8,656 bases of DNA from an uncultured bacterium (GTDB lineage Bacteria; Actinomycetota; Actinomycetes; S36-B12): positions 1 through 8,656 of the forward strand of contig CAIVQM010000221.1 of assembly GCA_903908025.1 (NCBI GenBank), written 5' to 3'. Within the stretch, counting starts at the first letter, position 1; each line of letters opens with the position of its first letter. A program made the translations under genes and the position numbers. The notes beneath the pieces were generated by a model. That model saw only the letters and a list, made by a program, of their open reading frames with translations, did no database searches and was not told where the DNA came from. Below, piece after piece: positions 1-5,117 of the stretch.

Positions 1-1696
1 ACGTGTGCTCGGTGTCCGCTGCGTATCCGCCGAAGAACACGAACGGCGACATGACCTGAGCAACCCGACCCGATTCATCGGTGACCGAATAGCCGATGAC
101 CGGAGCACCGCCATCCTTCGCCGGCGGTCGCCACGTCAGCCCGATGAAATCAGTCGAACGCGACAACACCGCAACACCCTCCGGAGCATCCGGCTTGACT
201 GGCTCGGGAGCCGGCTTGGCCTTGGTCTCACCGACTGTCGTAGCCGCCGGAGACACTCCCTCCGTGTTGATGGCCACGACACTGACGGTGTAACGCGTGC
301 CCGGCTCCAAGCCAACGATCGTCATCGTCAATTCATCCGCCGTCAACATGGCCGAGCGCTTCGTCTCGTCGCCTGCCCTTGACCACTCGACCAGGTAGTA
401 CGTGAGCGGCTTGCCCCCATCACTGCTGGGGGGCTGCCAGGCAACAGCCATCTCATTGTGCGTGGCAGCCTGGATCTCGAGCCCCACAGGCTTCGACGGT
501 GACGTATCCGGCCGAACTATCGGCTTCAGTGGCGTGCGCAACGACCCCACTGCAGCTTCGGAGACCAGGCCGGCCTGATTCTTCGCGGTCACGACAACCT
601 TGTAGAGAGTTCCCGGCAGTGGCGCGATCTTCCATACGACGCTCGACATCGTCCCTTCATACGTCTCAGAGCGAGCGGCTCCGTTTGCGTCAGTCCAGTC
701 GATCCGCGAGGCATAGCCGGTGATCGGAACGCGACCGCTGTCTGCTGGCGGCTGCCAATCCGTACCGATCACCTGATGGCCGGGCAGGAGTATGACCGTC
801 ACCGCACGCGGCGGTGTCGGTGCATAGGGCGCAGCCGACGTCATGAAGCTGATGGCCTTGGCATCGCCAGGACCGATCTCGTTCTTCGCCCGGACCGTGC
901 AGTCGTATCGCAGGTCAGACGTCAGCCCCGTGAGTGCCACGGAGGTTCCCTTGACCTCCATGGGCGTGGCCGTTCCGCATCCCACGAGATAGTGTTGAAC
1001 TGCGCGACCCCCATCAGCTGCAGGCTTGTCCCATCTCAGGGTGCCGGAGTTGTGGGTCACGTCCGCGACGGTCAGGTTCTCAACGGATCCAGGCACGTCG
1101 GGCATTGTGATCGAGCCACTGGTTAAGGACTTCCCGTGCGTGACCGTGACCTTCACGATCACCCCCTTGCTGGCCTTGAACTCCTCCACCCACGTGGTGT
1201 CCAGGAACCACATCGTGCGCGTATCCGTCTCGTCAAAGAGGACCTTTCCGGTGGCCGCATTGACCGCCAGAATGCGCACCTTGGTCGACCAGCAGATCTT
1301 GGGACCCGCAGGTGCCAGCCGTTGCTCGGGCACCACGGATGTCGAGGCTGACGGACTCGGCGATGGGGATGGCGTCTGCGCTACGGACGGCGACGGACTT
1401 GGCGATGGGGATGGCGCCTCGGTTGCGGTCGGCGATGCGGTCGGCGATGGGGACGGCGCATCAGCGTCAGGCACGCTTCCCTCGGCTGAGCCCGCGAAGA
1501 GACCACGGGCGCCGACGAAGACCTTGACCTTGTCGTTGCCGATCAGCGAAAGCTCGAGTCTCGGTTCACATGCATTCTCGGAGCGATAGCCAGTCTCACC
1601 TCCGCCACCAGCATCATCCGCGACCGCTCCTGACATGAAACTCAGGGTCAAGATCGAAGTGACTGCGATTGCACTGGCGAACGTCCACCTGCTCAT
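1..1696 (-). CDS. Secreted multi-domain fibronectin type III protein (C-terminus beyond the left edge)
   Basis: The minus-strand frame is open from 1696 to the window edge: 565 codons with no stop. The product starts with a Sec-type signal peptide (Arg3, hydrophobic residues 5-25, AVA cleavage motif at 24-26, then DD). Residues 27-75 form a small segment with Cys43, and 81-118 are a Pro/Ser/Thr linker made of PSPSP runs. Residues 130-195 are a beta-rich segment with Cys135. Four fibronectin type III domains follow, at about 200-288, 291-388, 399-491 and 501-565 (cut). Each shows the W-x-x-P core (WDKP, WQPP, WQPP, WRPP), a DGG or DSG turn, and, in the complete ones, a late Y-x-V strand. Cys240 and Cys266 in the first domain could pair. 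ATG 1696 is preferred over the in-frame ATG 1702 because GGAG (1706-1703) is 6 nt from the former and touches the latter. The protein is presumably extracellular, in adhesion, matrix or polymer binding; no catalytic domain is visible, and the ligand and any wall anchor are unknown. Confidence 0.88.
   Translation of the reverse strand, partial: MSRWTFASAIAVTSILTLSFMSGAVADDAGGGGETGYRSENACEPRLELSLIGNDKVKVFVGARGLFAGSAEGSVPDADAPSPSPTASPTATEAPSPSPSPSPSVAQTPSPSPSPSASTSVVPEQRLAPAGPKICWSTKVRILAVNAATGKVLFDETDTRTMWFLDTTWVEEFKASKGVIVKVTVTHGKSLTSGSITMPDVPGSVENLTVADVTHNSGTLRWDKPAADGGRAVQHYLVGCGTATPMEVKGTSVALTGLTSDLRYDCTVRAKNEIGPGDAKAISFMTSAAPYAPTPPRAVTVILLPGHQVIGTDWQPPADSGRVPITGYASRIDWTDANGAARSETYEGTMSSVVWKIAPLPGTLYKVVVTAKNQAGLVSEAAVGSLRTPLKPIVRPDTSPSKPVGLEIQAATHNEMAVAWQPPSSDGGKPLTYYLVEWSRAGDETKRSAMLTADELTMTIVGLEPGTRYTVSVVAINTEGVSPAATTVGETKAKPAPEPVKPDAPEGVAVLSRSTDFIGLTWRPPAKDGGAPVIGYSVTDESGRVAQVMSPFVFFGGYAADTEHT
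1351..1460 (-). repeat. 42-bp tandem repeat encoding the Pro/Ser linker
   Basis: Two full units (1351-1392, 1393-1434) and a partial third (1435-1460) repeat with a 42-bp period, i.e. 14 codons in frame. The shared core reads GGCGATGGGGATGGCG on the plus strand, with GAC for GAT in the third unit. On the coding strand it gives APSPSPSPS-type sequence joining the N-terminal segment to the fibronectin domains. An in-frame multiple of three means copy-number change would alter linker length without breaking the gene. Confidence 0.8.
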
Positions 1697-1702
1697 GACC
1701 AT

Positions 1703-1706
1703 CTCC
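1703..1706 (-). promoter_or_regulatory. Ribosome binding site that sets the start at 1696
   Basis: The minus strand reads GGAG immediately before ATGGTCATG. GGAG has a normal 6-nt spacing to the second ATG (1696) and zero spacing to the first (1702), so translation most likely begins at 1696. Confidence 0.6.
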
Positions 1707-1722
1707 ACTAGAGCACTAGCGA

Positions 1723-1743
1723 AACCTGCTCATCTTTCAGGTT
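1723..1743. promoter_or_regulatory. Inverted repeat upstream of the fibronectin gene, possible operator
   Basis: AACCTG (1723-1728) and CAGGTT (1738-1743) form a perfect 6-bp inverted repeat with a 9-nt spacer. It lies 27-47 nt upstream of the start at 1696, where a promoter or 5' leader would be. It could be an operator for a dimeric regulator or a short leader hairpin. I see no convincing -35/-10 pair nearby, so the role is a guess. Confidence 0.3.
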
Positions 1744-1797
1744 AGAACTCCCCGGCAGTGCAGAAAAGGGACCTTCGGCGTGAAATCGCCCCACCCA

Positions 1798-1857
1798 CGC
1801 CGACTCCATACCCCCGCGTCACAACCCGAAGGCCATGTGACGCTGGGGTATGGAGTC
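1798..1857. repeat. Palindromic repeat, copy 1
   Basis: Arms 1802-1822 and 1837-1857 pair over 21 positions with one mismatch (C1815 against T1844), and A1823-T1836 can extend the stem into the 14-nt loop (1823-1836). The 60-bp block 1798-1857 matches 5050-5109 at 59 of 60 positions in the same orientation, loop included; the only difference is G1846 versus A5098. It lies about 105 bp upstream of the fibronectin gene and downstream of istB. No native gene ends beside it, so a simple terminator role is less obvious here than for copy 2. It may limit read-through from the IS into the fibronectin gene. No U-tract follows on either strand. Confidence 0.88.
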
Positions 1858-1934
1858 AGTTGGCTAGAAGGCCCGGACCGGGCGGACGCCCCGTGTTCGA
1901 CACCATCGAGCCAGCCGATCCCCCGATCTCACCG
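1858..1934. other. Gene-free segment between palindrome copy 1 and the insertion sequence
   Basis: This segment completes the gene-free stretch 1697-1934. It holds no convincing gene. A short symmetrical site, GCCCGG-A-CCGGGC, lies at 1871-1883. Before the IS inserted, this segment was continuous with 4073-4242, so together they formed an intergenic region of roughly 400 bp between the divergent fibronectin and dehydrogenase genes. Confidence 0.5.
1930..1934. repeat. Target site duplication, left copy (CACCG)
   Basis: CACCG directly precedes the TGT terminus of the insertion sequence and is repeated exactly at 4068-4072 after its ACA terminus. IS21-family elements typically make 4-8 bp duplications, so 5 bp fits. 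Confidence 0.85.
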
Positions 1935-1987
1935 TGTCAGCGATCATCGGAATGTAGGCCGTTTCCGGCAGCCGAAATGTGGGCCAC
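1935..1987. repeat. Left terminal inverted repeat of the IS21 element (istB end)
   Basis: It starts with TGTCAGCGATCATCGG and matches the reverse complement of 4015-4067 at 43 of 53 positions. It contains two related 14-mers, TCGGAATGTAGGCC (1947-1960) and CCGAAATGTGGGCC (1972-1985), exactly 25 bp apart, which are probable transposase binding sites. The istB stop codon at 2000-2002 lies only 13 bp inside it. Confidence 0.85.
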
Positions 1988-1999
1988 GTTCGTGTTTGC

Positions 2000-2776
2000 C
2001 TAGTGTGCCTTGTTCTCTGCGCGTTCGGAGGGAAGGGTCAGTTTGGTGTCCTTGAGCCGGTAGCTGTGGCCTTTGAGGGTCAGGACGTCGGCGTGGTGGA
2101 TGATGCGATCGATCATCGCGGAGGCGACGGCGTGGTCACCGAAAACGTCTCCCCACCGGGCGAACGGCAGGTTGCTGGTCAGGATGATCGAGGCGTGCTC
2201 GTAGCGGCTGGAGACGAGTTGGAAGAACAGGTTCGCGGCGTCCTGCTCGAAAGGGATGTAGCCGACTTCATCGACGATCAGCAGCGGGTAGCGCCGTAGC
2301 CGGGTCAGCTCGGCCGCCAGGCGGCCGGCTTGGTGCGCGGCCTGCAGGCGAGTGACCCATTCAGTCGCGGACGCGAACAGGACGCGGTGGCCGGCGTGCG
2401 CGGCTTTGACGCCCAGGCCGATCGCGAGGTGGGTCTTGCCTGTTCCGGGCGGTCCCAGGAGGACCACGTTGCGGGCGTCCAGCAGGTAACTGCTGGTGGC
2501 GAGGTGGGCGATGACGTCGCGTTTCGCGCCGAGCTGATGCTCGAAGTTGAAGTCCTCCAGCGACTTCACCGTCCCGAAGCCGGCGGCGCGGATCCTGATC
2601 GATGCTCCCGAGGCCTCCCGGCTGGTGACCTCCTGGGACAGGACCGCGGCGAGGTATTCCTCGTGCGTCCAGCCGCCGTCGCGGGCCTGCTCGGCGAGCC
2701 GCCCGGCGCAGGAGCTGATCCGTGGGGCCTTCAACACCCGCGCGAGATAGGCGAGGTCCGTCGCGGTCGTGGTCAC
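2000..2776 (-). CDS. istB: IstB-like AAA+ ATPase, IS21 transposition helper
   Basis: This 258-residue protein is full length for IstB. In this family the ATPase assembles on target DNA and stimulates the transposase. Residues 1-100 form the N-terminal helical part seen in IstB. Walker A is GPPGTGKTH at 108-116, Walker B is LLIVDE at 165-170, and a sensor-1 like ILTSN lies at 198-202. RWGDVFGD and MIDRIIHHA at 207-229 match the conserved C-terminal part of IstB and DnaC-like ATPases. The start is GTG at 2776-2774, and it overlaps the istA stop TGA at 2775-2773 in a GTGA arrangement, which points to translational coupling with the transposase. The gene ends at the edge of the left terminal repeat, leaving no room for cargo. 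Confidence 0.95.
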   Translation of the reverse strand: MTTTATDLAYLARVLKAPRISSCAGRLAEQARDGGWTHEEYLAAVLSQEVTSREASGASIRIRAAGFGTVKSLEDFNFEHQLGAKRDVIAHLATSSYLLDARNVVLLGPPGTGKTHLAIGLGVKAAHAGHRVLFASATEWVTRLQAAHQAGRLAAELTRLRRYPLLIVDEVGYIPFEQDAANLFFQLVSSRYEHASIILTSNLPFARWGDVFGDHAVASAMIDRIIHHADVLTLKGHSYRLKDTKLTLPSERAENKAH

Positions 2777-3987
2777 GCGACCACCGACCGATCCTCGAGG
2801 GAGACGCCGAACGCGGTGTCGTAGTCCGCAAGGTCACGGTCCAGGCTCTCGCCGACGATCGGTGCCCGCGGCGTCTGGAATGCGGTCCGCAGGCCCTTGG
2901 CGACCTGGACGTGCTCAGGGTCGGTGATGGTCCGGCCCGTCGCCCAGCAGCGGTCATGGCGGGCCACGGGCTGCCCGTTCACGGTGACGGCCACGGTCTC
3001 CAGCCCCGCGCTGACATCAACGAACCGGCCGATCCACCGCGGGTCGACGGAGTAGTCGTTGCCCAGCACCCGCACGTAGTAGTCCCGTGGCAGTCGGACC
3101 CGGTCGGTGAACCCCACCGCCGGTCCGACCGGCGGCAGGTCGAGCATCGCCGCACGATCCAGGCCGATCACGTCGACCGGTCGGGCGTGGATCCGCCGGA
3201 CCGTGCGGGAGTTAGCGCCCGGCAGCCAACCAGCCAACTGCCCGTTGAAGTCCTGGGCGCTGGTGAACGACCGGCCCGGCATGAACGAGGTCTCGAAGAA
3301 CTGGTTCATCCGCTCCACGATGCCCTTGGACTCCGGGTCGAACGCCTTGAGCAGCACGATCTGCGTGGCCAGCGACCCCGCGAACGCCCGCGTTGCCACG
3401 GTCAGCTTCCTGCCCCGACCGATACCGGCCTCGTTATCCCAAAGCAGCCGTCCCGGCACCGCCCCCAGCCCCACCAGCAGAGACCACATCCCCGCCAGCA
3501 GGTCCGCGGTCGTGCGCGTGGGGATCATCCGCGCGGTGATGAACCGGGAGAACGACGCCACCATCACCAGCACCGGCGGCGTGCCGACCTGCCCGTGCCC
3601 CAGCGGGATCTTCACCGGCGGGAACCACAGATCGCACTGAGCCTGATCCCCGGGCCGGTAGTCCAACCGGTCCGCCGGATCGACCGGCGCGTAGTCCCCC
3701 CGGATCGCCCGCACATGCCGACGCAGGTTCGTCACCGACCCCACCCAGCCGATCCGCTCCGCGATCACCGTCACCGGCATCGCCGGAAACGACCTCAGGA
3801 GATCCCGAACTGTCGGCTCCACCGACGTGAACATCGTCTCCACCGGCGGCCGCGCATACCGCGGCGGATCATCCGAGGCCAGCGCCCGATCCACCGTCGT
3901 CCTCGAAATACCCAACCGCCTGGCGATCTCCCGCCTGCTCACCTTGTCCCGGCGATGCATAACTCTGATCTCGGCCCAGTCCTCCAT
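2773..3987 (-). CDS. istA: IstA-like DDE transposase of IS21 family
   Basis: This 404-residue transposase catalyses strand cleavage and joining of the element's ends. A helix-turn-helix lies at residues about 16-36 (SRREIARRLGISRTTVDRAL). A further DNA-binding segment covers 50-95. The RNase H-like core carries a DDE triad: D119 (AQCDLW), D184 (LLWDNEAG) and E225 (KGIVERMNQ), with a D-to-E gap of 40 residues. A C-terminal beta-barrel like region spans about 295-345 (DYYVRVLGNDYSV). I chose ATG 3987. The frame stays open to a GTG at 4023, but that codon sits inside the right terminal repeat and would add 12 residues with no family resemblance; GTG 3996 is another possibility. It is upstream of, and overlaps by 4 nt, istB. 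No frameshift or lost catalytic residue is seen. Confidence 0.94.
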   Translation of the reverse strand: MEDWAEIRVMHRRDKVSRREIARRLGISRTTVDRALASDDPPRYARPPVETMFTSVEPTVRDLLRSFPAMPVTVIAERIGWVGSVTNLRRHVRAIRGDYAPVDPADRLDYRPGDQAQCDLWFPPVKIPLGHGQVGTPPVLVMVASFSRFITARMIPTRTTADLLAGMWSLLVGLGAVPGRLLWDNEAGIGRGRKLTVATRAFAGSLATQIVLLKAFDPESKGIVERMNQFFETSFMPGRSFTSAQDFNGQLAGWLPGANSRTVRRIHARPVDVIGLDRAAMLDLPPVGPAVGFTDRVRLPRDYYVRVLGNDYSVDPRWIGRFVDVSAGLETVAVTVNGQPVARHDRCWATGRTITDPEHVQVAKGLRTAFQTPRAPIVGESLDRDLADYDTAFGVSLEDRSVVA

Positions 3988-4014
3988 AGGAATCACCCAC
4001 CCAATCCTGCTCAG

Positions 4015-4067
4015 GTGGCCCACTTTTCGATTGCCGCTACCGGCCTACTTTTCGATGATCGTCGACA
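4015..4067. repeat. Right terminal inverted repeat of the IS21 element (istA end)
   Basis: Read as its reverse complement it starts TGTCGACGATCATCG and mirrors the left end at 43 of 53 positions. It has two motif copies, 4017-4030 and 4042-4055 (reverse complements TCGAAAAGTGGGCC and TCGAAAAGTAGGCC), spaced 25 bp as at the other end. The istA promoter presumably lies within or next to this repeat, which would let bound transposase repress its own gene; that regulatory point is an inference. Confidence 0.85.
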
Positions 4068-4072
4068 CACCG
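4068..4072. repeat. Target site duplication, right copy (CACCG)
   Basis: This is an exact copy of 1930-1934 immediately outside the right terminus. Removing 1935-4072 restores the pre-insertion sequence. Confidence 0.85.
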
Positions 4073-4242
4073 CCGCCCCTGTCCGCCCACGTGGCTCGAG
4101 CCGCATCGCACTCATCCACCACAGCCTCTCGCGGGCGTGTTGCCGCGAACTCCCCCGGATGCGCCTGGTCTGGCATTCGCAAGGGCCTCCCCTATCTGTG
4201 AGCGGTACCTTCCGAGAACCTCTACGAGATCGGGGGCCTCCA
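4073..4242 (+). promoter_or_regulatory. Upstream region of the dehydrogenase gene
   Basis: These 170 bp carry no convincing gene. They hold two overlapping perfect palindromes, CCACGTGG (4087-4094) and GGCTCGAGCC (4093-4102), that could be regulator sites or chance in GC-rich DNA. TATCTG at about 4192 is the best -10-like hexamer, but it has no strong -35. GGGGG at 4232-4236 lies 6 nt from the start ATG and is a plausible ribosome binding site. The IS insertion removed whatever regulatory DNA used to lie further upstream. Confidence 0.35.
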
Positions 4243-5040
4243 ATGGGCCGAGTCGTCCTCGTCACCGGCGCATCCGCCGGCCTCGGCCGCGCCACGGCCG
4301 ACCTCCTCGCCGCCCAGGACTGGACGGTCATCGGGGCCAGCCGACGCGGCACCGGCGGCACCGGCTGGACCGGCATCACCATGGACGTTGATAGTGACGA
4401 ATCGGTCAAAACCGGCGTCGCCCGGATGCTCGTGGAACACGGACGGATCGATGCGCTCGTGACCGCCGCCGGCTGGGGCCTCGCCGGCCCGGTCGAGATG
4501 ACCACGATCGACGAGGCCAAGGCCCAGCTCGAGACGAACTTCTGGGGATCCGTGCGGGTGACCACCGCCCTGCTCCCCCACCTGCGCGAGTCGGGCGGCG
4601 GCCGCGTCGTGCTGATCAGCAGCATCGGCGGGCTCATCGCCATCCCGTTCCAGGCGTACTACAGCGCCAGCAAGTTCGCCCTCGAAGGCTGGGCCGAGGC
4701 GCTGGCCTACGAGGTTGCGCCGTTCGGCATCGACGTCACCCTCATCGAGCCCGGCAACTTCCGCACCGACTTCACCGCCAGCCGTCGCAACGCGGCTAAC
4801 CCGAACGGCCCGTATGCCGATGCCGTCGAGCATGCCGTCGGGATGATGGAGCGCGACGAGCTCAACGGCGCCGATCCTGCCGACGTCGCCGCGCTCATCG
4901 CCGCGCAACTCACCGACAAGCGCCCGCGGCGCCGCATCTCCGCCGGCAAGAGCGGCGAGCGGATCGGCCTGGTGGCCAAGCGCCTGCTTCCGCACCGGTG
5001 GTTCGAGGCCGCTGCGAAGGGCTCCCTCGGCGTCCGGTAG
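4243..5040 (+). CDS. Classical short-chain dehydrogenase/reductase (SDR)
   Basis: This 265-residue protein is of typical classical SDR length and should be a cytoplasmic NAD(P)(H)-dependent oxidoreductase acting on an alcohol or carbonyl substrate that cannot be named. The Rossmann nucleotide motif TGASAGLG is at residues 8-15. SRR at 33-35, after beta-2, provides Arg at the position that favours NADP(H). D48 is the usual adenine-contacting Asp, and TAAG at 74-77 stands in for the common NNAG. The catalytic tetrad is N99, S127, Y140 and K144 (YSASK), with the standard 13-residue Ser-Tyr spacing. EPGNFRTDF follows as the PG motif. ATG 4243 is preferred because the frame's long upstream extension runs antisense through the transposase, whereas the SDR fold begins exactly here. 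It stands alone, converges on the giant surface-protein gene, and the IS sits 175 bp upstream. Confidence 0.93.
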   Translation: MGRVVLVTGASAGLGRATADLLAAQDWTVIGASRRGTGGTGWTGITMDVDSDESVKTGVARMLVEHGRIDALVTAAGWGLAGPVEMTTIDEAKAQLETNFWGSVRVTTALLPHLRESGGGRVVLISSIGGLIAIPFQAYYSASKFALEGWAEALAYEVAPFGIDVTLIEPGNFRTDFTASRRNAANPNGPYADAVEHAVGMMERDELNGADPADVAALIAAQLTDKRPRRRISAGKSGERIGLVAKRLLPHRWFEAAAKGSLGVR

Positions 5041-5051
5041 CCGTCACTCCG

Positions 5052-5111
5052 CCGACTCCATACCCCCGCGTCACAACCCGAAGGCCATGTGACGCTGAGG
5101 TATGGAGTCGG
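5052..5111. terminator. Palindromic repeat copy 2, probable bidirectional terminator
   Basis: Arms 5052-5074 and 5089-5111 pair over 23 positions with two mismatches (C5065 against A5098, C5067 against T5096) around a 14-nt loop, and A5075-T5088 can add one more pair. The hairpin fills the 77-bp gap between converging genes: it begins 11 nt after the dehydrogenase stop and ends 6 nt from the stop codon of the giant gene. That position is ideal for ending both transcripts. There is no U-tract on either side, which is common for terminators in high-GC actinobacteria. The 60-bp core at 5050-5109 is the sister of 1798-1857; conservation of the loop as well as the stem suggests a dispersed repeat rather than an ordinary terminator. 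Confidence 0.75.
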
Positions 5112-5117
5112 TGGTAG

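Larger units (their letters stand above)
1935..4067 (-). mobile_element. Complete IS21-family insertion sequence (2133 bp)
   Basis: The element has all the family hallmarks: 5'-TG...CA-3' ends, long imperfect terminal inverted repeats (43 of 53 positions), internal repeated motifs at each end, a transposase gene followed by an overlapping AAA+ helper gene, and a perfect 5-bp CACCG target duplication. Both genes read right to left and appear intact, so the copy could be active, and the unmutated duplication suggests a fairly recent insertion. The insertion landed between the fibronectin gene and the dehydrogenase gene and breaks no recognisable reading frame. A family assignment is firm; the specific IS name would need a database comparison. 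Confidence 0.95.

Noticed and set aside
1026..1589. Plus-strand frame with GDGDG repeats resembling a calcium-binding repeat protein
   Set aside because: The GDG repeats are the complement of the PSPSP linker codons of the fibronectin gene, whose frame is open with a signal peptide and clear domains.
1798..1857. Palindrome copy 1 as a CRISPR repeat or phage attachment site
   Set aside because: There are only two copies 3.2 kb apart, no regular spacers, no integrase and no cas genes in the window.
1864..1944. Possible remnant 3' end of a minus-strand gene (TAG at 1866-1864) cut by the IS
   Set aside because: The 26 codons up to an ATG show no family resemblance, and part of them lies in the IS terminal repeat.
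4011..4643. Minus-strand frame of 210 codons antisense to the dehydrogenase
   Set aside because: Low-complexity Arg/Pro/Ser composition, no domain, and it would end inside the IS terminal repeat. After removing the IS it would run on to a stop at 1864-1866, but still looks like a shadow.
4222..4995. Minus-strand frame of 257 codons antisense to the dehydrogenase
   Set aside because: It is the exact complement of an SDR with all catalytic residues; composition is Gly/Asp/Ala/Val-biased as in shadows of GC-rich genes.
2722..5040. A 772-codon plus-strand frame apparently fusing a long N-terminal region to the dehydrogenase
   Set aside because: The part before 4243 is antisense to the transposase and crosses the IS boundary; it is rich in Arg, Pro and His as expected of a shadow frame. 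The dehydrogenase fold starts cleanly at 4243.
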